NCBI GenBank assembly: GCA_903841915.1
Contig: CAIMKO010000357.1
Location: 1-10,460, forward strand
Length of the DNA stretch: 10,460 nucleotides
Origin: an uncultured Chitinophagaceae bacterium
GTDB lineage: Bacteria; Bacteroidota; Bacteroidia; Chitinophagales; Chitinophagaceae
Direction: 5' to 3'
Under the pieces are notes generated by a model. That model was not told the origin of the DNA. It made no database searches and worked only from the letters and a program-made list of their open reading frames with translations. Shown here piece after piece: positions 1 through 4,960 of the stretch; position 1 is the first letter of the stretch, and each line of letters opens with the position of its first letter. The translations under genes and the position numbers were made by a program.

Positions 1-19
1 AGCGAAACATAATTGAAAT

Positions 20-41
20 AAAAAATCCCGCAGAAGCGGGA
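20..41 (-). terminator. Intrinsic terminator read on the minus strand
   Basis: A 6-bp GC-rich stem, TCCCGC (26-31) pairing with GCGGGA (36-41), encloses a 4-nt loop. On the minus strand it is followed at once by six T residues (25-20). On the plus strand only a weak CTTT follows, so the minus strand is the better reading. No minus-strand protein gene ends here inside the window. Confidence 0.7.
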
Positions 42-87
42 CTTTGTATATGGATGGGTTAGTAAGTACTGGGAAATAAATTTCCCT
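20..87 (-). ncRNA. Candidate small RNA of about 68 nt with its own promoter and terminator
   Basis: Read on the minus strand, a promoter-like pair (TTTG, 19 bp, TAATATTG) is followed after a few bases by a perfect 6-bp hairpin (GGGAAA / TTTCCC, arms 86-81 and 76-71). About 30 nt of unpaired, C-containing sequence follow, and then an intrinsic terminator at 41-20. This is the usual architecture of a bacterial small RNA, and no minus-strand gene lies between the promoter and the terminator. The exact 5' end is inferred as about 87-86, five bases past the -7 box. No known RNA family was recognised, and AT-rich DNA gives such matches by chance. The terminator could instead serve a gene to the left of the window. 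Confidence 0.35.
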
Positions 88-90
88 ACA

Positions 91-121
91 CAATATTATA
101 AATAGTTTTACCCAATACAAA
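91..121 (-). promoter_or_regulatory. Predicted Bacteroidetes-type promoter for the candidate small RNA
   Basis: On the minus strand TTTG (121-118) is followed after exactly 19 bp by TAATATTG (98-91), which matches seven of eight positions of the TAnnTTTG -7 box, treating n as free. The 19-bp spacing is the one described for Bacteroides primary-sigma promoters. The surroundings are very AT-rich, so chance is a real alternative. Confidence 0.35.
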
Positions 122-259
122 AAAAATTTTAAACAATTTTATTCACATTTTATTTAAAGATGTGGATTGCATCATTCCGTTTCAAGCATTGATACGAAAA
201 GTGAATTGCGTTTTCATCAGTTGCAGCACTATTTTTTTTTGACGCAAACAGAAAATACT

Positions 260-304
260 ATCATTTCAAATGATGTAAGATTTGATCTTATCAATTGAAA
301 TGAT
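260..304. repeat. Array of three consecutive 15-bp dyads upstream of the lpxD-like gene
   Basis: 260-274 is a perfect odd palindrome (ATCATTT-C-AAATGAT). 276-290 is TAAGAT-TTG-ATCTTA. 290-304 is ATCAATT-G-AAATGAT, a near copy of the first, matching it at 13 of 15 positions. The centres of the first and third are 30 bp apart, about three helical turns. The outer arms (260-269 and 295-304) are also exact reverse complements, so the whole block could fold into one long hairpin with a 10-bp outer stem and a 6-bp inner stem. It ends 43 bp before the predicted -7 box, where an activator or upstream operator could bind. The regulator is unknown. The rest of the non-coding stretch, 122-259, is AT-rich with a 9-T run at 232-240 and shows nothing else recognisable. 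Confidence 0.55.
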
Positions 305-346
305 GAAACAGCAATAATGGAATCTTCTTTTGTTCATCCTGCTTAT

Positions 347-354
347 TACCTTTG
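347..354 (+). promoter_or_regulatory. Predicted -7 promoter box of the lpxD-like gene
   Basis: TACCTTTG is an exact match to the Bacteroidetes TAnnTTTG box and lies 18 bp before the ATG at 373, which implies a 5' leader of only about 12-15 nt. No clear TTTG is found 19-21 bp upstream, so the -33 element is weak or replaced by an activator. Confidence 0.5.
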
Positions 355-372
355 CTGCACTAAATTTTTGGT

Positions 373-1320
373 ATGAAATTTCCTTCTCCCGTTTCTTTAC
401 AATGGATCGCAACATTGATCAATGCAGAATTGTTGGGCAACAGCAATGCGGAAGCAACCGGTATCAATGAAATACATAAAGTACAAAAAGGAGATCTCGT
501 TTTTGTTGATCATCCTAAATATTATGCAACCTGTTTGAACAGTGATGCCAGTTTTATCATCATCAATAATAAAGACGTAGTTGTGCCGGATGGCAAAGCA
601 TTGCTTTATACTGCAGACCCTTTCGAGGCATATTTGAAGATCGTTAATCATTTCCGCCCTTTTGATCCTTCAAAACAAATGATCAGTGATTCTGCAGTTA
701 TTGCTGAATCAACTGTTATCATGCCCAATACATTTATCGGTAATCATGTGCGCATTGGAAATAATTGTGTCATTCATCCGAATGTTGTCATTCATGATCA
801 TTCAGTGATCGGGAATCATGTGATCATACAGGCAGGCACCATCATTGGCAGCGATGCATTTTATTACAATGGTAAGAAAGACAGAGAAGTGATGTATAAA
901 CGCATGCAGAGCTGCGGCAATGTTGTGATCGAAGATAATGTTGAGATAGGAGCCAATTGTACGATCGATCGAGGCGTTACCGCTGAAACGAGAATCGGCA
1001 AAGGAACGATCATTGATAATTTAGTTCAGTTGGGACATGATGTGGTGATCGGAAAGAACTGTTTGCTGGCAGCACAAGTTGGTATTGCCGGTGCAACGAC
1101 TTTGGAAGACGGTGTTACTATTTGGGGACAGGTAGGCATCACCAAAACAATTACGCTTGGGGCCGGTGCAGTCGTGATGGCGCAAAGCGGTGTCACCAAC
1201 AGCATCAAAGGAAATAAAGTCTATATGGGAACTCCGGCAACTGAAGCAGGTGATAAACGAAGAGAGTATGTTTGGGTTAAGCGAATTCCCGAACTGTGGA
1301 AAAAAGTAATGGAATCATAA
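373..1320 (+). CDS. lpxD: LpxD-like UDP-3-O-acylglucosamine N-acyltransferase (probable paralogue)
   Basis: This 315-residue left-handed beta-helix acyltransferase belongs to the LpxD family, cytoplasmic enzymes that transfer a 3-hydroxyacyl chain from ACP to UDP-3-O-acylglucosamine in lipid A synthesis. Residues 1-100 form the N-terminal uridine-binding region, with F44-V-D-H-P-K-Y50 where E. coli has F-x-x-N-P-K-Y. Residues 105-285 carry hexapeptide repeats. The expected catalytic histidine is H222 in L-G-H-D-V-V-I-G, preceded by the family block E-I-G-A-N-C-T-I-D-R. Deviations are G-S-D-A-F-Y-Y at 159-165 in place of the usual G-S-D-G-F-G-F/Y, and a length shorter than E. coli LpxD (341). 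The usual Bacteroidota neighbours (lpxC/fabZ, lpxA) are absent, so a canonical lpxD probably lies elsewhere and this copy may use a different acyl chain or sugar. The start is the only ATG fitting the N-terminus. The gene overlaps the convergent epimerase gene by 6 bp. Confidence 0.85.
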   Translation: MKFPSPVSLQWIATLINAELLGNSNAEATGINEIHKVQKGDLVFVDHPKYYATCLNSDASFIIINNKDVVVPDGKALLYTADPFEAYLKIVNHFRPFDPSKQMISDSAVIAESTVIMPNTFIGNHVRIGNNCVIHPNVVIHDHSVIGNHVIIQAGTIIGSDAFYYNGKKDREVMYKRMQSCGNVVIEDNVEIGANCTIDRGVTAETRIGKGTIIDNLVQLGHDVVIGKNCLLAAQVGIAGATTLEDGVTIWGQVGITKTITLGAGAVVMAQSGVTNSIKGNKVYMGTPATEAGDKRREYVWVKRIPELWKKVMES

Positions 1321-2286
1321 ATGATGTTTCAGTTTTAATTCACCGCAAATTCTTTTGATCGCATCTTTTAAGGGCGTGTATTCAAAATTGGGTGCGTAGG
1401 ATAAAAATTTCTTGTTTTCAAAATAGACTTTTGCCTGTGCTGTTTTTGCTGTTTCTTTTGTAAGCATCGGATCTTTACCATTAAACATTGCCTTCAACGC
1501 TTCTAATCGCCAAACGATGGCGGCTAATAAAGCAGTTACTTTCCGATGAGGTGGTTTCTTACCAAAATTATTTGCGATCTCAGTAAAGACTTCTTTGTAA
1601 GACAGATTTTCAGCACTAATGATGAAACGTTCATTTTGTGCCGAACCATTCATTAATAGTGTCATCGCTCTAACCACATCTTTCACATCAACAAAACCAC
1701 TGACACCTTCTGTGTACCAGGGAAATTCATCATGCGCAGATTTAAAGATCTCTGAAGAACCTTTCCCCCAGTCGCCCGCTCCTAAAATAATAACGGGGTT
1801 TATAACAACTGCATTTAAACCTTCGCCTGTAGCTCTCCATATTTCTTTTTCTGCCAGATATTTGCTTTTGCCATATTCACTGTTACTGCTTTCTTCAGTC
1901 CAGTTCATCTTTTCATTGATCTTTTCATGCTCTCTTATTCTTCCTAATGCAGCAACGGAACTTACAAATAATAATTTTTGGATATTGTTATTGATACATG
2001 CATTTACCACATTGGCTGTTCCTTCTACATTGGTTTGATGAAGTAACTCTTTCTTATTTGCTGTGAAGCTGACCATAGCGGCACAATGATAGACCTGCAC
2101 AATATCTTTCATGGCATCTTCCAATGAAGGGATATCGAGAATATCTGCTTTTACCCATTCTATGCCGGCAGGCATATCTGCCGGAATATCATGTCGATAA
2201 ATGGCTCTTACTTTATTATCCTGCTTTATCAATTCATGAACCAAATGAGAACCCAATAAACCACTGGCACCGGTAACTAAGATCAT
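1315..2286 (-). CDS. NAD(P)-dependent epimerase/dehydratase family protein (extended SDR)
   Basis: The 323-residue product is a complete extended short-chain dehydrogenase/reductase, a family of soluble NAD(P)-dependent enzymes acting on nucleotide sugars, dihydroflavonol-like compounds or sterols. It opens directly with the Rossmann fold: T-G-A-S-G-L-L-G at 5-12 is the TGxxGxxG nucleotide-binding motif. Serines 109-110 (V-S-S-V-A-A-L-G) and Y138-G-K-S-K142 give the catalytic Ser and YxxxK pair. N-P-V-I-I-L-G at 163-169 is the conserved segment after the catalytic helix, and it resembles dihydroflavonol-4-reductase-like members more than UDP-glucose epimerases. The substrate cannot be read from the sequence. 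The gene lies 72 bp downstream of the fur-like gene on the same strand with no clear promoter or terminator between them, so partial co-transcription is possible. Its stop TGA lies inside the end of the lpxD-like gene. Confidence 0.88.
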   Translation of the reverse strand: MILVTGASGLLGSHLVHELIKQDNKVRAIYRHDIPADMPAGIEWVKADILDIPSLEDAMKDIVQVYHCAAMVSFTANKKELLHQTNVEGTANVVNACINNNIQKLLFVSSVAALGRIREHEKINEKMNWTEESSNSEYGKSKYLAEKEIWRATGEGLNAVVINPVIILGAGDWGKGSSEIFKSAHDEFPWYTEGVSGFVDVKDVVRAMTLLMNGSAQNERFIISAENLSYKEVFTEIANNFGKKPPHRKVTALLAAIVWRLEALKAMFNGKDPMLTKETAKTAQAKVYFENKKFLSYAPNFEYTPLKDAIKRICGELKLKHHL

Positions 2287-2358
2287 AGAAAATTTTTATG
2301 AATGTACTTTAAAAAAGATGGTAGTGTGCTGTCTATCATAAAAGCTTTGCTACATCAA

Positions 2359-2775
2359 CTATTCGCAATTTTTACAAATACCGCTTACAATTACATCCGC
2401 ACGCTTTTGGGTAAAGCCTTCAGGTAATGCGATCTCGGGAACTGTTATATTATCCAAGCAATATGTTGTGCCACACTCGTCACAAATGAAATGAACATGG
2501 TTATCGTGATGATGACCTGTACTGCATTCATCTTTGCACAAAGCATAGCGAATTGAGTTATCTGCCGTAGGAATGGTATGTATGATCCCTTTTTCTACAA
2601 AGGTTTGCAAAGTGCGGTAAATGGTAACACGATCATAGCTTTCATCTGTTTTCTTTTCAATATCCGCATGTGCCAGTGCGCCATTCGATTCCTGGAATAA
2701 TTCAAGGATCTTTGTGCGGCTGCCGGTAACACTTAGCTGACTGCGTTTTAATATTTCTGCAATTTCATTTTTCAT
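2359..2775 (-). CDS. Fur-family metalloregulator (Fur/Zur/PerR type)
   Basis: The product is a 138-residue winged-helix repressor of the ferric-uptake-regulator family, which senses iron, zinc, manganese or peroxide and blocks promoters in the metal-loaded state. The N-terminal DNA-binding domain includes the recognition helix D48-R-V-T-I-Y-R-T-L56. The dimerisation domain holds the metal-rich segment H88-H-H-D-N-H-V-H95, then C98-D-E-C101 and C134-K-N-C137, the paired CxxC motifs of a structural zinc site. C80 and C84 form an extra pair just before the histidine cluster. Which metal is sensed cannot be decided. A GTG at 2784 in the same frame would add three residues and abut the SCO1 stop, but the ATG at 2775 is preferred because the added residues are not part of the domain. 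The gene follows SCO1 at 9 bp, so the two are probably one transcript, and a Fur-type dyad lies upstream of SCO1, which suggests autoregulation. Confidence 0.9.
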   Translation of the reverse strand: MKNEIAEILKRSQLSVTGSRTKILELFQESNGALAHADIEKKTDESYDRVTIYRTLQTFVEKGIIHTIPTADNSIRYALCKDECSTGHHHDNHVHFICDECGTTYCLDNITVPEIALPEGFTQKRADVIVSGICKNCE

Positions 2776-2784
2776 GATAAACAC

Positions 2785-3444
2785 TTAAGGATTGTTATTG
2801 AAAACACCATTTGCAAAATTGCCTTTCAATGCTTTTTCTTTCAATAAGCCTTTGATATCTGTTCTCAATTTTTCTAGTTCATTTTCTTTTAAGCCATCAT
2901 ACACTGCTCCGCGAACAATGCCATTCTTATCAACCAGCGCAAAGAATTGGGTATGGATAAAATCATCTTTAATATTCGCTACTACATTTTTAGGATCATC
3001 GATACCATAGCTGAATCTTGCCATTTTATATAAACTGTCTTTTCTTCCGGTAAGAAAGACCCATTTCTTGGTGTCCACTTTTAAAGAATCAGCATAATGT
3101 TTCATTCTGGGAACAGAATCGGTCTCGGGATCGCAGGAATGTGAAACGATTAAAAAGTCAGGCTCATTCTTAAATTCCTCATAGATCTTCTTCATATTAC
3201 TGTTCATTCTGGGGCAAATGCCTTTGCAGGAGGTAAAGAAGTAATTGACCACGCAAACCTTACCTTGTATGTCGGCATTGCTGAATTGTATCCCGTCTTG
3301 ATTCGGAAAAGTAAATTGCTGCACATAACCACGTTTGTCTAATGTGCTTTTGGAAAGAACATCTGTCCCGTTGAACACAAAAAAGAAAAACAAGCTCACC
3401 AATGCAATAAAGAAAACAGCATACCCCAATAATTTTTTATTCAT
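2785..3444 (-). CDS. SCO1/SenC family copper-site assembly protein
   Basis: The 219-residue protein is a membrane-anchored thioredoxin-fold protein of the SCO1/SenC family, which delivers copper to, or reduces, the CuA centre of cytochrome c oxidase on the periplasmic side. An N-terminal transmembrane anchor spans about residues 6-24 after the positive M-N-K-K. The copper site is complete: C73-K-G-I-C77-P in the CxxxC motif and H164 in F-I-H-T-Q-F-F-A-L-V-D. Oxidase subunit genes are not in the window, so the partner oxidase must lie elsewhere. The gene is the first of a probable transcript with the Fur-like regulator and is divergent from the MerC-domain gene. Pairing with a metalloregulator suggests metal-dependent expression, though no copper-type regulator (CueR or CsoR) is seen. 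Confidence 0.92.
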   Translation of the reverse strand: MNKKLLGYAVFFIALVSLFFFFVFNGTDVLSKSTLDKRGYVQQFTFPNQDGIQFSNADIQGKVCVVNYFFTSCKGICPRMNSNMKKIYEEFKNEPDFLIVSHSCDPETDSVPRMKHYADSLKVDTKKWVFLTGRKDSLYKMARFSYGIDDPKNVVANIKDDFIHTQFFALVDKNGIVRGAVYDGLKENELEKLRTDIKGLLKEKALKGNFANGVFNNNP

Positions 3445-3460
3445 ACTGTCATTTATGCTG

Positions 3461-3468
3461 TAAAGTTA
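3461..3468 (-). promoter_or_regulatory. Possible -7 box of the SCO1-fur transcript
   Basis: TAACTTTA on the minus strand matches TAnnTTTG at all but the last position and lies 16 bp before the SCO1 ATG. No good TTTG occurs 19-21 bp upstream, so the assignment is tentative. Confidence 0.3.
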
Positions 3469-3494
3469 GGCCTTGCAGTCTTTTAAAGCACCGC

Positions 3495-3508
3495 GTTACA
3501 ATAGTAAC
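3495..3508. promoter_or_regulatory. Secondary dyad in the SCO1-merC control region
   Basis: GTTAC (3495-3499) and GTAAC (3504-3508) form a 5-4-5 inverted repeat. Its centre lies about 22 bp from that of the main dyad at 3517-3531, close to two helical turns. It may be a weaker site for the same regulator, but its sequence and centre type differ from the main dyad. Confidence 0.25.
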
Positions 3509-3514
3509 AAATTA

Positions 3515-3545
3515 TTTGCAACATTGTTGCATGTGAGTATATTTG
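3515..3545 (+). promoter_or_regulatory. Promoter of the MerC-domain gene
   Basis: TTTG (3515-3518), a 19-bp spacer and TATATTTG (3538-3545) match the Bacteroidetes promoter consensus at every defined position. The -7 box ends only 4 bp before the ATG at 3550, so the transcript should be leaderless or nearly so. Confidence 0.65.
3517..3531. promoter_or_regulatory. Fur-family-type operator (7-1-7 dyad) over the MerC promoter
   Basis: TGCAACA-T-TGTTGCA is a perfect 15-bp dyad with one central base, the 7-1-7 geometry known for Fur, PerR and Zur sites in Bacillus. It overlaps the -33 element and half of the spacer of the predicted MerC promoter, where bound protein would block polymerase. The gene for a Fur-family protein lies 0.7 kb away in the divergent arm. 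The base sequence is not a classical iron-Fur box, which is AT-rich, so the cognate metal is open. Confidence 0.55.
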
Positions 3546-3549
3546 CAAA

Positions 3550-3945
3550 ATGTCCGGATTAAAGATCAACTGGGATGCATTGGGTATAACCACTTCTTTG
3601 GCTTGCGCTATTCACTGTGCATTGCTTCCTTTATTCTTATCAAGCCTTCCTTTATTCGGTATCAATATCATCCACAATTTGAGTTTTGAATTAGGCATGA
3701 TCTTTTTAGCCTTTTGCATTGGCTCATACTCTTTATATCACGGATACAAAAAGCATCACCACAGTTTCAGACCTCTATTGCTTTTTAGTTTCGGAATTGC
3801 TTTATTAATTACAAAGCAAATTTGGCATCAGTGGGAAGTATGGTTTTTAATTCCGGCTGTTATCTGTATTGTTTCTGCACATGTCATCAATTTTCGTTCC
3901 TGCCGTGTGCATGATCATGCGCATGCAGATGATTGCGATCATTGA
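3550..3945 (+). CDS. MerC-domain integral membrane protein with a His/Cys-rich tail
   Basis: The 131-residue protein has about four transmembrane segments (roughly 10-34, 46-64, 74-91 and 96-114) and the N-terminal signature of Bacteroidota MerC-domain proteins, W-D-A-L-G-I-T-T-S-L-A-C-A-I-H-C. True MerC is an inner-membrane mercury transporter that uses an adjacent Cys-Cys pair. Here the first helix instead carries C19-A-I-H-C23, so mercury transport should not be assumed. A triple histidine sits in a loop at 69-71, and the C-terminal tail from 118 on (C118, H121, H123, H125, C129, H131) is a likely soft-metal or zinc-binding site. No merA, merP or merR lies nearby. The Fur-type dyad on its promoter and the Fur-family gene next door suggest derepression when a metal is scarce, hence a possible role in metal uptake or handling. 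The metal is unknown. Confidence 0.82.
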   Translation: MSGLKINWDALGITTSLACAIHCALLPLFLSSLPLFGINIIHNLSFELGMIFLAFCIGSYSLYHGYKKHHHSFRPLLLFSFGIALLITKQIWHQWEVWFLIPAVICIVSAHVINFRSCRVHDHAHADDCDH

Positions 3946-4100
3946 TCCTTGTCTATCAGTAGTCAATTTTTTAATGAATAATTCTATAGTGCTGTGCACT
4001 GGTATTGAAGATAAGCGGTTAGTTGCGTTTCTTTCTCGCAGCTCACAGCTCTTTACTAGCAGCAGTTATGGTCGCCTACCAACAACAACCGGTATACCAA

Positions 4101-4856
4101 CTATTTATCTGTCTTGTTTAATTTATACTGATCATAACATTTTTCAATGTAATAACCCAGTTCCAGATCATTGAACATTTGGCAGAGCTCATAGGTTGGA
4201 CGATAAGCCCGCATAAAATTCTCCAATTCCGGAGATTGCAGATGGGTGACTTTCCTAACGAAAGGTTTACTGAATCGATGATCGATATATTTATCCTGCT
4301 CCTGCTCTACCAATCTCTTTTGCAGCGCTTCCAGGCTTCGGGTTCTTTTAAAACGAAACATATTGATGAATTCATCCAGGTCCATACCAACCGAAACACC
4401 GCCGGGATTATAATTGGGGTTGGTACTTAATCGAATACCCGGTTTTTTGAAATCAAAATATTTGCCGTAATCTTTTCTGTTTTGAATGGAATCCAATTTA
4501 TAATTGCTGTTACGCACTTTTACATCCGGAAGACTTTGTGCATACACATGGATCATGATATCAAAGGAACTAGTATTCTTGATCGTATCTACAGGATACT
4601 TGACAGTTTCCTTATTCAATAGTTTGAAAAAGATCGAGTCACTTGAACGGATGGTAAGACTGTATCTTCCCAAAGAATCGGTGATGGTCCCTCTGCCTGA
4701 TGTACTGATAACAGCTACTGCTTCCAGTGGTTTTCTTGCTGAAATATCATACACGGTACCACTGATGGTAACGAATTGAGGGTTCGTTCTTTGTTGGGCA
4801 ATGATGAATTCGCTCAATAATAACAGGATCCAAAAAAAGTGTAGCCGTTTTCCCAA
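4101..4856 (-). CDS. Secreted CarboxypepD_reg-like domain protein, TTG start
   Basis: The 251-residue product has a clear signal peptide (positive G-K-R at 2-4, hydrophobic 7-19, likely cleavage after A20 before Q-Q). Residues 30-108 form a CarboxypepD_reg-like beta-sandwich: I-S-G-T-V-Y-D at 31-37, then G-T-I-T-D-S-L-G-R-Y-S-L at 56-67, a fold common at the start of Bacteroidota surface and TonB-linked proteins. The remainder (about 115-251) is a charged helical domain containing P-G-G-V-S-V-G-M-D-L-D-E-F and a Y-R-P-T-Y-E motif. I know of no function for it. No beta-barrel follows, so this is not a TonB receptor. The only start that leaves the signal peptide intact is TTG at 4856, since no in-frame ATG lies between the upstream in-frame stop and residue 101. 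It is the last gene of the minus-strand run and ends 155 bp from the convergent MerC-domain gene. That gap holds no convincing terminator. Confidence 0.8.
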   Translation of the reverse strand: MGKRLHFFWILLLLSEFIIAQQRTNPQFVTISGTVYDISARKPLEAVAVISTSGRGTITDSLGRYSLTIRSSDSIFFKLLNKETVKYPVDTIKNTSSFDIMIHVYAQSLPDVKVRNSNYKLDSIQNRKDYGKYFDFKKPGIRLSTNPNYNPGGVSVGMDLDEFINMFRFKRTRSLEALQKRLVEQEQDKYIDHRFSKPFVRKVTHLQSPELENFMRAYRPTYELCQMFNDLELGYYIEKCYDQYKLNKTDK

Positions 4857-4960
4857 ACTTCTAAATTGAGTTGTAATATTAATCTCTTAAGGGCACATCA
4901 CAAATCCTGCAGGCTTTATTAACTCTTTTTTGGAGAAATCGATATGAAATAAAGAACTTG

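Noticed and set aside
317..376. A 19-codon ORF ending in an ATGA overlap with the lpxD-like start, as a possible leader peptide
   Set aside because: The best promoter box for the gene (347-354) lies inside it, so the main transcript would start after its ATG. It has no recognisable composition or attenuator structure.
3550..3945. Mercury resistance locus
   Set aside because: No merR, merP, merT or merA is nearby and the adjacent cysteines needed for mercury transport are absent.
3941..3972. Weak ATTGA/TCAAT stem followed by six T after the MerC-domain gene as a terminator
   Set aside because: The stem is short and AT-only with a long loop. The T run alone is not enough in this AT-rich DNA.
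3988..4000. AGTGC-TGT-GCACT hairpin between the convergent MerC-domain and CarboxypepD_reg-like genes as a terminator
   Set aside because: The stem is only 5 bp and no T run follows on either strand.
3869..4174. A 101-codon plus-strand frame overlapping the end of the MerC-domain gene
   Set aside because: It overlaps two real genes in other frames, has no ribosome site or promoter, and its translation looks random and Cys/Ser-rich.
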